DNA of 64,000 nucleotides from Bacillus sp. CHD6a (GTDB taxonomy: Bacteria > Bacillota > Bacilli > Bacillales > Bacillaceae_I), in NCBI RefSeq assembly GCF_001293645.1, contig NZ_LBMD01000003.1, forward strand, positions 232,331 through 296,330, read 5' to 3'. The notes under the pieces were generated by a model, which saw nothing but the letters and a program-made list of their open reading frames with translations, ran no database searches and was not told where the DNA came from. The position numbers were made by a program, and so were the translations under genes. The first letter of the stretch is position 1. Each line of letters starts with the position of its first letter. This document shows positions 1 to 9,371 of the stretch, piece by piece.

Positions 1-89
1 GGACAGTATTCATTGGGGTTTCGCATGTATTTAAAAAATCTTAAAAATTCTCAATGATTGAACACTGATTCAACGAGATTTGTACTAAA

Positions 90-112
90 GCCAGAGGAGT
101 TTTTCCCCTGGC
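90..112 (-). terminator. Possible terminator after ywzB
   Basis: A hairpin GCCAGAGGA / TCCCCTGGC with one mismatch lies just past the ywzB stop. The T tract on the minus strand is short (GGCTTTAG), so this may be a weak terminator. The remaining bases 1-132 show nothing else I can name. Confidence 0.4.
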
Positions 113-132
113 ATGCTGAAATATGCTTATTT

Positions 133-363
133 TCACCAAATCATCGGCAGTCTTTGTGATAGGAACAGGTAGTCTAGGAAAAAGTTGCTGACTGAGGATC
201 CGATAGCGATGGTGACGAGGATCAGTAGCAGTCTGATTTGGACGACTTTGTTTGGTTTCATCCATTTTTCGTATTGGATGGCTTGGAGTGCCCACCAGGT
301 GATGCTGATGAATAGTAGGTGGGAGATGATGCTGACGAGTGCTTGTACTCCGAAATCGATCAT
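133..363 (-). CDS. ywzB: DUF1146 small membrane protein YwzB
   Basis: A 76-residue protein with two predicted membrane segments (about residues 5-27 and 44-66) joined by a basic loop (YEKWMKPNK). The opening MIDFGVQALVSI and overall layout match the DUF1146/YwzB family of Bacillales; its function is unknown. The ATG at 363 is preceded by a GGAGG ribosome site about 10 nt upstream. In B. subtilis ywzB follows atpC closely. Here the nuo operon lies between atpC and ywzB, which fits nuo having been inserted into (or lost from) this syntenic block. It is likely expressed separately, since a strong terminator separates it from nuoN. Confidence 0.8.
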   Translation of the reverse strand: MIDFGVQALVSIISHLLFISITWWALQAIQYEKWMKPNKVVQIRLLLILVTIAIGSSVSNFFLDYLFLSQRLPMIW

Positions 364-413
364 TGTGAAAGCAGCCTCCTCTTTATTTTAAATTAAAGTT
401 TTCGGTATTCGCC

Positions 414-480
414 GCTGTTGATTTCCACGGACGGTGCTTGAGTCTCCTCAAGATGCTGCGTGGTCTCAATTACCAGCTTA
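414..480 (+). repeat. Remnant of ~130-bp MITE-like family (R1)
   Basis: The stretch begins with CTGTTGATTTCC and holds the family phrases GGTGCTTGAG, CTCCTC and GGTCTCAA, then ends at ACCAGC. About half the element is missing compared with the full copies at 5632 and 37929. It lies between nuoN and ywzB. Confidence 0.6.
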
Positions 481-518
481 AAACACCTTACTTCATTAGT
501 TTCTTCCTATAGTAATCC

Positions 519-553
519 ACAAAAAAGAAGGAGCGTAGAAACTCCTTCTTTCA
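519..553 (-). terminator. Terminator of the nuo operon
   Basis: Perfect 10-bp stem AAAGAAGGAG / CTCCTTCTTT with an 8-nt loop, followed on the minus strand by a run of T. It lies 36 bp past the nuoN stop. Confidence 0.85.
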
Positions 554-588
554 TATTAAATCATATACCCCTAAAAGATTACAATCGG

Positions 589-2118
589 TTAGTTGTCTGT
601 TTCAAAGATATCTAATAAAATATCAAAATTGCTTCCGAACATGTCTATGGCAAGGCCTGGGAAGATTCCGAGGACCAGTGTAGCAACCGCGCAAACTAAC
701 ACCGTAATCCTGATTCCAACGGGAACGTGAATTTTTTCCTGGCTTGCAGCTGGGCGGAAGAACATTTGTGTCATGATACCGAAATAGTAAAAGTATGAGA
801 CGACGGTGGTCAGGATTAAGACGGATGCCAGGACGTAGGCGTTGTTAGGTTCGGAAATGGCACCGACGAAGATCGATAATTTTCCGATGAATCCGGCTGT
901 TCCCGGGATTCCAGCCAACGACAGTAAGAATACTGACATCAACACTGCAAGCAAAGGTGAGCGTTGATACAAACCAGCGAAACGACTTAGATCTTCTGAG
1001 TCATCCTGTGCGGTGACGACTTGCAGTACTGCCAATGCTCCGATGTTCATGAACAAGTAGGCAACCAGGTAGAACCACATTGCTTCAAAAATGAAGATGA
1101 AGTTGACGGTGGCTAGTGGAACCAGCAAGTAACCGGCGTGTGCGACTCCGGAGTAAGCGAACATCCGCTTAACGTTGCGCTGACGCAAAGCAACAAAGTT
1201 ACCGACAATCATAGAGGCGACGGCCAAGACTGCAATAAATTCCCCCATGGAGAACAGCATGGATGAGCCTTCTGCTGAGCGCGTTGGGAAGAACAGGGTT
1301 ACAAATAGGCGCAGGACGATGATGAAGCCTGCAGTTTTGGACACAACTGCAAGGAATGCTGTTACTGGTGTCGGCGCGCCTTGGTAGACGTCTGGTGCCC
1401 ACATGTGGAATGGGGCGGTCGCGAGCTTGAAGGACAAGCCGACGAACATCATCATGAAGGCGATGACCAGTAAGTATTGCATGTCGCGAGCGTTGATTTG
1501 CGATAGTGATATCCACATTTCCTGCAGGTTGGTTGTGCCGGTCAGTCCGTACACGTAGCTCATCCCAAACAGGGTGATCGCCGTGGCGATTCCGCCGTTA
1601 ATGACGTATTTCATAGCCGCTTCGTTTGATTGCAGGTTCTTTTTGCGAAGGCCTGCCAAGATGTAAGAAGCCAGGGATAATAATTCAAGTCCGACAAACA
1701 ATGTAATCAGGTCGCCGCTTGAGGACATAATCATGGCCCCGAGGACGCCTAGCAGCAAGAGGTAGAAGAACTCGCCTCTGTACTCCCTCAACCCTTCTTT
1801 TGGCTCGTAGCTGATGGCCATGAGCATCACAAATGCTGCCCCTGCTAAAATTAACGTTTTAAAGGCCATCGCGAAGCTGTCAAGACGGTATGTTTCGTAT
1901 AAAATTGTGGTGACTTCTGTTGGGCCCTTGTCGTACATGCCCACCAAGAATCCGAGGGCTGTCAGGATGCTGGCGAATCCTAGCCAGCCGAGCAGTCTCC
2001 GGTCTATTTTTTTCGGCAAAAATAAGTCCAGTAGTGAGAGAAGGGTTGCTACACCAAGGATGATGAATTCTGGTGCCATGACACTCCAATCAAAGCTGAG
2101 TAAGGTTTCTAAATCCAT
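589..2118 (-). CDS. nuoN: NADH-quinone oxidoreductase subunit N
   Basis: A 509-residue antiporter-like proton-pumping subunit of the complex I membrane arm. It is hydrophobic throughout, with about 14 membrane helices. The proton_antipo_M core is visible at about residues 125-420, with the family stretches GLELLSLASYIL, KLATAPFHMWAPDVYQGAPT and FAYSGVAHAGYLL. It is the last gene of the 11-gene operon and is followed by a strong terminator. The ATG at 2118 lies 7 bp after the nuoM stop and is preceded by GGGGGGTGA about 9 nt upstream. The length is close to the usual 480-510 residues. Confidence 0.96.
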   Translation of the reverse strand: MDLETLLSFDWSVMAPEFIILGVATLLSLLDLFLPKKIDRRLLGWLGFASILTALGFLVGMYDKGPTEVTTILYETYRLDSFAMAFKTLILAGAAFVMLMAISYEPKEGLREYRGEFFYLLLLGVLGAMIMSSSGDLITLFVGLELLSLASYILAGLRKKNLQSNEAAMKYVINGGIATAITLFGMSYVYGLTGTTNLQEMWISLSQINARDMQYLLVIAFMMMFVGLSFKLATAPFHMWAPDVYQGAPTPVTAFLAVVSKTAGFIIVLRLFVTLFFPTRSAEGSSMLFSMGEFIAVLAVASMIVGNFVALRQRNVKRMFAYSGVAHAGYLLVPLATVNFIFIFEAMWFYLVAYLFMNIGALAVLQVVTAQDDSEDLSRFAGLYQRSPLLAVLMSVFLLSLAGIPGTAGFIGKLSIFVGAISEPNNAYVLASVLILTTVVSYFYYFGIMTQMFFRPAASQEKIHVPVGIRITVLVCAVATLVLGIFPGLAIDMFGSNFDILLDIFETDN

Positions 2119-2125
2119 CTCCTGT

Positions 2126-3664
2126 TCACCCCCCTATCCCTAAAATAATGGCGTTAATGGTGTCTTGCAGCGGTTGTGCGAGAATGCTAGGGTATACTCC
2201 GATCAGGATGATGAAGAATAGCATGGCAAATACGGGAACAAATTCAATACCGCGCAGGTCCACTACTTTCTCGCTATATCCTGCCGCTTTCGTGCCAAAA
2301 GTCATGCCGAGCACTGCTCGCAACAGGTATGCCGCTGTTAAAATGATTCCGAGTGTTCCGACTGCTGCGACCACTGGCATGTCATGGAAAAGTCCCATGA
2401 AGGCAAGGAATTCGCTGACAAATCCAGACATGCCAGGCAAGCCGAGTGAGGCCATGGCGGCAACTAGGAAGAAGCCGGCTGTAAGTGGCATTGCTTTTGC
2501 GAGACCGCCAAGCTTGCCAATTTCTGTCGTTCCTGTGCGTTCATACATCACTCCGATTAAAAAGAACAAGAGTGCTGCGATGAATCCGTGGGAGACTACC
2601 TGGAAGATCGCGCCTTGGATTCCCGCTTCGTTCAGGGCCGCAAGCCCGATCAGGACGATTCCCATATGCGAGATACTGGAGTAGGCCAGCACCATTTTGA
2701 AATCTGTTTGGATGAGTGCGAGGAACGCTCCGTAAAGGAGGTTCACAACTCCCAAGATTGCTAGAATGAAAGCGAGTTGGTCGAATTGTTCCGGGAAAAT
2801 TCCAACGCCGAAACGGATGAGACCGAATGCCCCTATTTTTAAAAGAACGCCGGCATGCAACATAACGATGGATGGCGGTGCTTGCACGTGGACCTTCAGC
2901 ATCCAGCTGTGAAGCGGGACGATCGGTAACTTGATACCGAATGCCACAAGCAATGCAAGGAGCAATCCCATGCGTAGGTCATCTGAAACTTTGCCAAGGA
3001 ACATGGCATCGCTGTTGCCGGTGAACATAGCCGTGATTTCGGCGATATTCATCGTTCCTGTTTTGGTGAAAAGGACAACAAAAACGATTAATAGAATGGC
3101 AGAACCAAGTCCGTTGTAGATAAGGAATCGGTATGCTGCACTTTCTTTTTCAAAATAACCCCACTTACCGATGAGGAAGAACATTGGGATTAAGGTAAGC
3201 TCAAAGAAAAAGAAGAATAAGAGCAGGTTTTCCGCTACAAAGACCCCAAGCATTCCGATTTGTAAAAGAAGAAAGAGAATGAAGTAACCTTTCCATTCTT
3301 TTTTTACATGGATGCTTGCAATTGCTGCAAGGGTCGAGAGCACTGCCGTCAGTAAAATCATGACAAGCGAGAAGCCATTGATACCAAGCTCGAAAGAAAT
3401 CGGCTGGTATACTTGAGCTCCGTAAATTTCTTTGGTCAGATCTTTGTTACCAAAAGTGATCCACTCCAGTTTCACCGCGTACTGCTCAAGTCCCGCTCCC
3501 GCTTTGTATTGCCAGAACGCGATCACCGCGAGAATCAAGGACGGCAAGGTTGCTAGGAACCCCACCATTTTGATGGCTTCCACGTTTGTTTTTGGTGTAA
3601 AAAGAAGAACCAAAATACCTAAAAGAGGGGCAAAGATTAAGGCTGTCAGAAATAGGCTGTTCAT
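2126..3664 (-). CDS. nuoM: NADH-quinone oxidoreductase subunit M
   Basis: A 512-residue proton-pumping antiporter-like subunit of complex I. Family stretches include ENLLLFFFFFELTLIPMFFLIG (the helix with the conserved Glu), GIKLPIVPLHSWMLKVHVQA and YSSISHMGIVLIGL. About 14 membrane helices are predicted. The ATG at 3664 overlaps the nuoL stop by 4 nt, which implies translational coupling. Nothing is truncated. Confidence 0.96.
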   Translation of the reverse strand: MNSLFLTALIFAPLLGILVLLFTPKTNVEAIKMVGFLATLPSLILAVIAFWQYKAGAGLEQYAVKLEWITFGNKDLTKEIYGAQVYQPISFELGINGFSLVMILLTAVLSTLAAIASIHVKKEWKGYFILFLLLQIGMLGVFVAENLLLFFFFFELTLIPMFFLIGKWGYFEKESAAYRFLIYNGLGSAILLIVFVVLFTKTGTMNIAEITAMFTGNSDAMFLGKVSDDLRMGLLLALLVAFGIKLPIVPLHSWMLKVHVQAPPSIVMLHAGVLLKIGAFGLIRFGVGIFPEQFDQLAFILAILGVVNLLYGAFLALIQTDFKMVLAYSSISHMGIVLIGLAALNEAGIQGAIFQVVSHGFIAALLFFLIGVMYERTGTTEIGKLGGLAKAMPLTAGFFLVAAMASLGLPGMSGFVSEFLAFMGLFHDMPVVAAVGTLGIILTAAYLLRAVLGMTFGTKAAGYSEKVVDLRGIEFVPVFAMLFFIILIGVYPSILAQPLQDTINAIILGIGG

Positions 3665-5529
3665 CCGATGTACCCCCCTGTGAAGACGAAAATGATGATG
3701 AGAATGGCGAGTCCGACAAACGCTACTGCGCCGTATGTCTGGGTTTGGCCGTTCTGTACTTTCGCTCCTAATCTACCGATTTGTTGAGATGCCGCGGCAA
3801 TCCCCTTCATCGTTCCGTGGACAAGGAACTCGTCGATGTACTTCAGGAACAGGCTAATTACTCTAGTTCCGTAGATGAATGTCATATTGTAGATTTCATC
3901 GACGAAGTATTTGTTGCGTAAAATGCTGTAAAGATACGGTGCGCCTTGACTGAATGTTTCGCGCGCAATCGAGCGGCGGTAGTAAATCAGGTAGGCGATT
4001 CCAATTCCGGCAACTGATACAAGAATGGCAGCTGCCATGATCCATTTTGGTCCCTCAATATGGGATGGTCCATACATAGTGGTCCCTTCTGTCAGCCAGT
4101 CTCCGAGAAAATGGCCAAACCAAGGGGTGTTCATGTAACCGGCCACGACTGCAAGGACGCCAAGCACGATCATCGGAATGGTCATGACGGACGGTGATTC
4201 ATGAACATGACGCTGGTCCCCGCGTGCTTCGCCTGTGAAAACCAGGAAGAACAGGCGGAACATATAGAATGCAGTGAAAAATGCGGCAATCAGTGCTAGT
4301 AAGAAAAGAAAAGGATTTCCATTCACCCAGGCAGCAAGGAGGATTTCCTCTTTACTGAAGAATCCGGAGAACAATGGAACACCTGTGATCGCAAGGGTTC
4401 CAATTAAAAATAAGATTCCAGTAGTGCGCATTTTTTTCCAAAGTCCACCCATCTCGTCGATGTTTTGTGTGTGGACGGCATGGATCACGCTTCCTGCTGC
4501 AAGAAACAGCAAGGCTTTGAAGAATGCGTGTGTGGTGAGATGGAAAACTCCTGCCACATAGCCTGCAGATCCGAGTGCAAGCATCATGAAGCCGAGCTGA
4601 CTGACGGTAGAATAGGCTAGTACTCTCTTAATATCTTTTTGTACAAGGCCGATGGACGCTGCAAAAATGGCCGTGAATGCACCAACGATTGCGACGGTCA
4701 TCAGCGCTGTTTCACTCGCATTGAATAGTGGAAACAGGCTTGCCACTAAGTACACCCCTGCTGCAACCATCGTTGCGGCGTGAATGAGAGCAGACACTGG
4801 TGTTGGACCTTCCATCGCGTCAGGTAACCAGGAATGTAGTGGAAATTGACCGGATTTCCCCATTGCTCCGATGAAAATAAGGATGGCAATGAGGGTTAGC
4901 ATTCCAGCCGATATTGCTCCTGCATTCACTGCTTCAAAAATAACATCGTATTCGAAGCTTCCGACCTGCCAGAATAATAGGATAATCCCGATGAATAATC
5001 CTACATCCCCAATACGCGTCATGATGAACGCTTTTTTGGCAGCGGCTTTTGCTTCATTTTTATAAAAATAGAACCCGATGAGCAAGAATGATCCTACTCC
5101 AACAAGCTCCCAGAAAATGTAGAGCTGAAGCAGGTTCGGTGACATGACAAGTGCCAACATGGCAAAGGTAAATAGGCCAAGATAGGCGTAGAATACATGG
5201 AAACGGTCGTCTCCGTGTATGTATCCTTTGGAATAAATATGTACGAGTAAGCTGACAAGTGATACTACGACAAGCATCAAGGCATTTAATTGATTGACTT
5301 CATATCCCGCCGTCAGTACGACGTCTCCTATTTGGAGCCAGTCGATTGTGGCTTTGAAGGTTGGTGCTGAAAACCGCTCCCATAGTGCTGTGAGGGAAAA
5401 GATGAGTGATAGAGCGATGAGTGCGATTCCGAGGAATGCGCTCGATTCTTTCATTCTTTTGCCGACAAGCAGTAACAGGATAAAGGAGATCAGCGGAAAA
5501 AGCGGGATGATCCAGGCATTCTCCATCAT
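3661..5529 (-). CDS. nuoL: NADH-quinone oxidoreductase subunit L
   Basis: A 622-residue distal proton-pumping subunit of complex I, with the N-terminal oxidored_q1 region, the antiporter core (WELVGVGSFLLIGFYFY, QFPLHSWLPDAMEGPTPVS, LAYSTVSQLGFMMLALG) and the C-terminal extension expected to form the lateral helix. Length is normal for the family. It is separated from nuoK by 314 bp that hold a MITE-like repeat, which is unusual because the other nuo genes mostly overlap or nearly touch. Two adjacent ATG codons (5529 and 5526) are possible starts after GAAGGGGA. Confidence 0.96.
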   Translation of the reverse strand: MMENAWIIPLFPLISFILLLLVGKRMKESSAFLGIALIALSLIFSLTALWERFSAPTFKATIDWLQIGDVVLTAGYEVNQLNALMLVVVSLVSLLVHIYSKGYIHGDDRFHVFYAYLGLFTFAMLALVMSPNLLQLYIFWELVGVGSFLLIGFYFYKNEAKAAAKKAFIMTRIGDVGLFIGIILLFWQVGSFEYDVIFEAVNAGAISAGMLTLIAILIFIGAMGKSGQFPLHSWLPDAMEGPTPVSALIHAATMVAAGVYLVASLFPLFNASETALMTVAIVGAFTAIFAASIGLVQKDIKRVLAYSTVSQLGFMMLALGSAGYVAGVFHLTTHAFFKALLFLAAGSVIHAVHTQNIDEMGGLWKKMRTTGILFLIGTLAITGVPLFSGFFSKEEILLAAWVNGNPFLFLLALIAAFFTAFYMFRLFFLVFTGEARGDQRHVHESPSVMTIPMIVLGVLAVVAGYMNTPWFGHFLGDWLTEGTTMYGPSHIEGPKWIMAAAILVSVAGIGIAYLIYYRRSIARETFSQGAPYLYSILRNKYFVDEIYNMTFIYGTRVISLFLKYIDEFLVHGTMKGIAAASQQIGRLGAKVQNGQTQTYGAVAFVGLAILIIIFVFTGGYIG

Positions 5530-5631
5530 CGTATCAAGTCCCCTTCTTTTACGCAGCTTTGTGTTTGGTGGCTGCGTTTTTGTGCAAGCTGGTTGCGGAG
5601 GTAGAATTTAGTTTGGTAATTCGATAACTCC

Positions 5632-5758
5632 CTGTTGATTTCCGTTCCACGTGTTCGCTTTCCGCGGGACGGTGCTTGAGCCTCCTCACTTCGTTGCGGG
5701 GTCTCAACCAACCGTTACTCCCCCGCAGGAGTCTCACACCTTGCACTCCAATCATCAG
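5632..5758 (+). repeat. R1 MITE-like element inside the nuo operon
   Basis: Full-length copy of the ~130-bp family: it starts CTGTTGATTTCCGTTCCA, has the internal block CTTTCCGCGGGACGGTGC and GCCTCCTCACTTCG, and ends GCACTCCAATCATCAG. Termini CTGTTGATT / AATCATCAG are near-perfect inverted repeats. It occupies the spacer between nuoK and nuoL and has no coding capacity. Confidence 0.85.
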
Positions 5759-5843
5759 GGGGAACTGGAATTATATTCATAGTAGCTTTTTGATAAAAAT
5801 ACTGATCTGTGTTTTGCACTAGGCTAGAATCATCTGCTAGGAC

Positions 5844-6158
5844 TTAGTTCTTCAACGTATTCATTTCGTCGATGTTGACGGTGCGGCGGTTGCGGTAGAG
5901 GGCTATGAGGATAGCCAGACCTACTGCGGCTTCTGCTGCTGCGACGGTGATGGTGAACAGGGAGAATACTTGCCCTGTGATGGATGGTCCGATGCCGAAT
6001 TTGCTGAATGCGACAAGGTTAATGTTGACGGCGTTCAGCATGAGTTCGATACAGATCAGGACGATGACCGTGTTGCGTTTGGTGAGCGCCCCGTAAAGTC
6101 CGATACAGAATAGAATAAGTGCTAATACCAGGTAGGCTGATAATGGAACTCCGCTCAT
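5844..6158 (-). CDS. nuoK: NADH-quinone oxidoreductase subunit K
   Basis: A 104-residue complex I membrane subunit with three helices, homologous to ND4L. It shows the typical [21 protein letters not shown] opening, [20 protein letters not shown] (helix 2 with conserved Glu) and [16 protein letters not shown] (helix 3). The ATG at 6158 overlaps the nuoJ stop by 4 nt. Length is standard (about 100). It couples the quinone site to the pump modules. Confidence 0.96.
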   Translation of the reverse strand: MSGVPLSAYLVLALILFCIGLYGALTKRNTVIVLICIELMLNAVNINLVAFSKFGIGPSITGQVFSLFTITVAAAEAAVGLAILIALYRNRRTVNIDEMNTLKN

Positions 6159-6694
6159 TCCTTGGTCGCCTCCTCTTTTAAAGCGTCTGCGTCTTCGTCA
6201 TCTCGTCTTGCCAAAATGATTGCTCCGACTAGTGCGACAAGCAGGATTACGGAGGTCAATTCAAATGGAATGACGTATTTTGAATAGATGGCTATACCAA
6301 TCTGTTCGGTGTTGTTCACATGCAGGTCGGGTGATTCTTGAGAGCCAAGGTCAAGGCTGTACAATCCGAAGTACATGACTGCTGCAAAACCGAGAACCCC
6401 TGCGCCAACGAGTATTTTTCGGCCAAGGCCGGATGTTTCGGACTCGTCATTGTGGCGGGTCAGCATAATTCCGAACAGCATGATGATGGTGATGGCACCA
6501 GAATAGATGAGTATTTGTACGGCCGCTACGAATTCAGCGGAGAGCATGACATAGATGCCGGCGATGCTGATGAAGGTGAACACAAGGGCTACAACCATGT
6601 GAACGACCTTTGTCAGGTTTAGCATAAGCACTCCACCGGCGATCGCAGCGATTGCTAGGAAAAGAAATGCGATAAATTCACCGGTTATCGTCAT
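6155..6694 (-). CDS. nuoJ: NADH-quinone oxidoreductase subunit J
   Basis: A 179-residue complex I membrane subunit (ND6 homologue) with five predicted helices; the family stretch [24 protein letters not shown] (helix 3) is evident. The C-terminus ([18 protein letters not shown]) is charged and cytoplasmic. It overlaps nuoI and nuoK by 4 nt each, so I-J-K are translationally coupled. Confidence 0.95.
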   Translation of the reverse strand: MTITGEFIAFLFLAIAAIAGGVLMLNLTKVVHMVVALVFTFISIAGIYVMLSAEFVAAVQILIYSGAITIIMLFGIMLTRHNDESETSGLGRKILVGAGVLGFAAVMYFGLYSLDLGSQESPDLHVNNTEQIGIAIYSKYVIPFELTSVILLVALVGAIILARRDDEDADALKEEATKE

Positions 6695-7110
6695 GCTTTA
6701 TTCTCCCTTCTGATGTTCGTATCGTTTTCATCGAGCCATTGCAGGTCTTTGAAAAGTCGATCCCGGCTGTATTCGGCAAGCTCAAAGTTGTTGGTCATGA
6801 TGATGGCCTCTGTCGGACAGACTTCTGTGCAAAGGTCGCAGAGGATGCAAATTTCAAAATTGATATCGTATGTGTCGATGATTTTCCCTTTTTTGGTTGG
6901 ATCCGGGTGTTTTTTTCCGGTAAGGTCGATGCAGTCTGTTGGACAGATGTTGGAGCACTGGTTGCAGACGATGCACTTTTCCGGGTAAAATTTCTGGATG
7001 CCGCGGAACCGGTCCGGTAGTGGAAGCGGTTCGTTTGGATAATCATAGGTCACTTTTTTCTTCGTTAAGTTTTGTAGGGTATATTTTAAACCTTTTGCAA
7101 GACCGCGCAT
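6691..7110 (-). CDS. nuoI: NADH-quinone oxidoreductase subunit I, 2x[4Fe-4S]
   Basis: A 139-residue ferredoxin-like subunit of the complex I connecting module, passing electrons toward NuoB. Two intact [4Fe-4S] motifs are seen: CIVCNQCSNICPTDCI (about residues 46-61) and CILCDLCTEVCPTEAI (about 87-102). The ATG at 7110 has GGGGTGA upstream. Its stop overlaps nuoJ. It is separated from nuoH by 147 bp that hold a short periodic repeat. Confidence 0.96.
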   Translation of the reverse strand: MRGLAKGLKYTLQNLTKKKVTYDYPNEPLPLPDRFRGIQKFYPEKCIVCNQCSNICPTDCIDLTGKKHPDPTKKGKIIDTYDINFEICILCDLCTEVCPTEAIIMTNNFELAEYSRDRLFKDLQWLDENDTNIRRENKA

Positions 7111-7168
7111 TTCGCTTCACCCCTATTCTTCCGTTACTTTTATTAAGAGACTAATGGTCATAGTAGCT

Positions 7169-7235
7169 ATATGGGAATCGGGCGATTTCCCGTTGGTTTC
7201 GGGCGACTTTTTGAAAATACGGGCGATTCCCATAT
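7169..7235. repeat. Periodic phrase array CGGGCGA inside nuo operon
   Basis: CGGGCGA occurs three times at 7179, 7200 and 7220 (spacing 21 and 20 bp). The array is flanked by a perfect 12-bp inverted repeat, ATATGGGAATCG (7169-7180) and CGATTCCCATAT (7224-7235), so the nuoI-nuoH mRNA spacer could fold into a large hairpin. It is non-coding. Confidence 0.75.
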
Positions 7236-7257
7236 TTGTTGCCCAAAACTCTTCCCC

Positions 7258-8268
7258 CTATTTGAAAAACAATTCCTTCATAATCGCTGAGAAAAAGATA
7301 TTCGCTAGTGCTACTGGCAACAGTACCTTCCAGCCAAACTCCATCAATTGGTCTGCGCGCAGACGCGGGAAGGTGACACGAATCCAGATGAGCACGAATA
7401 CGACTACGCTGAATTTTAGTGCGAACCAGACGGCACCCGGGATGAATCCGAGGAACTCGAATGGTGGCAGCCATCCGCCTAGGAACAGGACGGTTGTAAG
7501 TGAAGCCATGGCGAACAGGTACACATATTCTGCTAGCATGAAGAATGCCCAGCGGAAGCCGGAGTATTCGACATGGTAACCCGCGACAAGCTCGGATTCT
7601 GCTTCTGGCAAGTCAAATGGTGTACGGTTCAACTCTGCGACAGATGCTATCACGAAAATTAAAAACCCGACCGGCTGAAGGATGATGAACCAGAATGTTT
7701 CGCCTTGTGCTGCAACGATTTCGTTTAAGTTCAGGCTGCCTGCCAAGAGGACAACCCCGATTACCGACATGACAAGTGGCACTTCATAGGAAATCATTTG
7801 TGCTGCGGCACGCATTCCTCCTAGTAACGAGTACTTGTTGTTAGAAGCCCATCCTGCCGCTACGACGCCGACTGTTGTGATGCCGGAAATGGCAATGTAG
7901 TAGAGCAAGCCGACCCCAATATCCGCAAATTGAAAGCGGTCGGTGAATGGGATGGTGGCAAGCACCATGAACGCCGGTGTGAAGGCGATAACTGGTGCGA
8001 TAATGTATAACGGTCGATCTGCGAGTTTCGGGATCGTGTCTTCTTTTATAAGAAGCTTCAACACGTCGGCTACTGTTTGGAGCAAGCCCCATGAGCCCCC
8101 AACCTGATTCGGTCCCATACGTCCTTGCATGAAGCCCATTACTTTACGCTCTGCAAGGATTCCGTACGTTACAAAGCCAAGGACGGCAAGGAGCAGTGCC
8201 GTTGCCAATCCGAAAAAGATGAAAAAGTTCGTCCAGGATGGTGATGAATGCAGTAAGCTCTCCATCAT
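7258..8268 (-). CDS. nuoH: NADH-quinone oxidoreductase subunit H
   Basis: A 336-residue complex I membrane subunit (ND1 homologue) that forms much of the quinone-binding channel. Eight helices are predicted; conserved loops include YGILAERKVMGFMQGRMGPN and ELNRTPFDLPEAESELVAGY with the typical acidic residues. Its start overlaps the nuoD stop at 8268 (TAATG). A second ATG follows at 8265. Length is usual. Confidence 0.96.
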   Translation of the reverse strand: MMESLLHSSPSWTNFFIFFGLATALLLAVLGFVTYGILAERKVMGFMQGRMGPNQVGGSWGLLQTVADVLKLLIKEDTIPKLADRPLYIIAPVIAFTPAFMVLATIPFTDRFQFADIGVGLLYYIAISGITTVGVVAAGWASNNKYSLLGGMRAAAQMISYEVPLVMSVIGVVLLAGSLNLNEIVAAQGETFWFIILQPVGFLIFVIASVAELNRTPFDLPEAESELVAGYHVEYSGFRWAFFMLAEYVYLFAMASLTTVLFLGGWLPPFEFLGFIPGAVWFALKFSVVVFVLIWIRVTFPRLRADQLMEFGWKVLLPVALANIFFSAIMKELFFK

Positions 8269-9368
8269 TAGCCATCCACCTCCCCGAGGACAATATCAAT
8301 TGCCCCTAAAATGGCGATCAGGTTTGCCATGTTTTCGCCTTCTAAAAGTTTCGGTAAGATCTGCAGATTGTAAAAAGACGGACGGCGGAATTTTAAGCGA
8401 TATGGTTCTTTTTTTCCGTCACTGGCAATGTAGCAGCCAATCTCTCCACGCGGGGATTCGATGCGCACATATGCCTCTCCCTTTGGCGCCTTGATGATTC
8501 TTGGCACTTTTGCCATGATCTCGCCTTCTTCCGGGAATTGTTCAACAGCTTGTTCAATGATCTTCAGGGACTCTTCAATTTCCTCCATGCGGCAGTGGTA
8601 ACGCGCCCACGCATCTCCACCTTCACGTGTTGGAACGTCAAAGTCAAAGCGATCATAGATGGAGTATGGCTCATCTTTACGAAGATCCCACTTCACTCCG
8701 GTACATCTGAGGTTCGCGCCACTCAGGGAGTACGCAAACGCATCCTCCTTCGTGTAACGGCCAACCCCTTTCACACGGCTCATGAAAATTTCATTGCCTG
8801 TCACAAGGTCATGGTAGCCCTTCAGCTGCTCCCTCATATATGGAACAAATTCTTCTACTTTTTTAATCCAACCCTCAGGTGCATCCCACTTTACGCCTCC
8901 AACTCGCATGTAGTTGAAAGTTAGTCGGGCTCCTGACAGCTCATTTAATAGATTGATAATCATTTCGCGTTCACGGAACGCATATAGGAACGGACTTACC
9001 GCCCCGATATCAAGTAAATATGTACCATACCAAACTAAGTGACTGGCCACACGCCCAAGCTCCATCGCAAGCACGCGAAGGTATTCCGCGCGGTCTGGAA
9101 TCTCAAGGCCCATCATCGTTTCCACCGCGTGACAGATAACATAGTTGTTGGTCATGGCGGAAAGGTAATCCATCCGGTCGGTGTACGGGATAATTTGCGT
9201 GTATTGTAGGTTCTCCGCAAGCTTTTCGGTACCGCGGTGAAGGTATCCAATGACCGGTGTCGCTTCCTTGATGATCTCTCCATCGATTTTTATGACGAGT
9301 CGGAACACCCCGTGGGTACTCGGATGCTGTGGTCCGACATTCAGTAGCATCTCCTCTGTACGAATCAT
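8268..9368 (-). CDS. nuoD: NADH-quinone oxidoreductase subunit D
   Basis: A 366-residue 49-kDa-type subunit related to the large subunit of [NiFe] hydrogenases, which forms the quinone site with NuoB. It starts with LNVGPQHPSTHGVFRL, whose His residues line the quinone pocket, and has GYLHRGTEKLAE and the C-terminal ILGAIDIVLGEVDG. It is compact compared with E. coli NuoCD but typical of Gram-positive NuoD. The ATG at 9368 has GGAGGTG about 6 nt upstream; 3 bp separate it from nuoC. Confidence 0.96.
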   Translation of the reverse strand: MIRTEEMLLNVGPQHPSTHGVFRLVIKIDGEIIKEATPVIGYLHRGTEKLAENLQYTQIIPYTDRMDYLSAMTNNYVICHAVETMMGLEIPDRAEYLRVLAMELGRVASHLVWYGTYLLDIGAVSPFLYAFREREMIINLLNELSGARLTFNYMRVGGVKWDAPEGWIKKVEEFVPYMREQLKGYHDLVTGNEIFMSRVKGVGRYTKEDAFAYSLSGANLRCTGVKWDLRKDEPYSIYDRFDFDVPTREGGDAWARYHCRMEEIEESLKIIEQAVEQFPEEGEIMAKVPRIIKAPKGEAYVRIESPRGEIGCYIASDGKKEPYRLKFRRPSFYNLQILPKLLEGENMANLIAILGAIDIVLGEVDG

Positions 9369-9371
9369 CTG

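Noticed and set aside
5530..5843. Possible missing or broken gene between nuoK and nuoL
   Set aside because: Both neighbours are full length and the spacer is explained by an R1 element; no coding remnant was seen.
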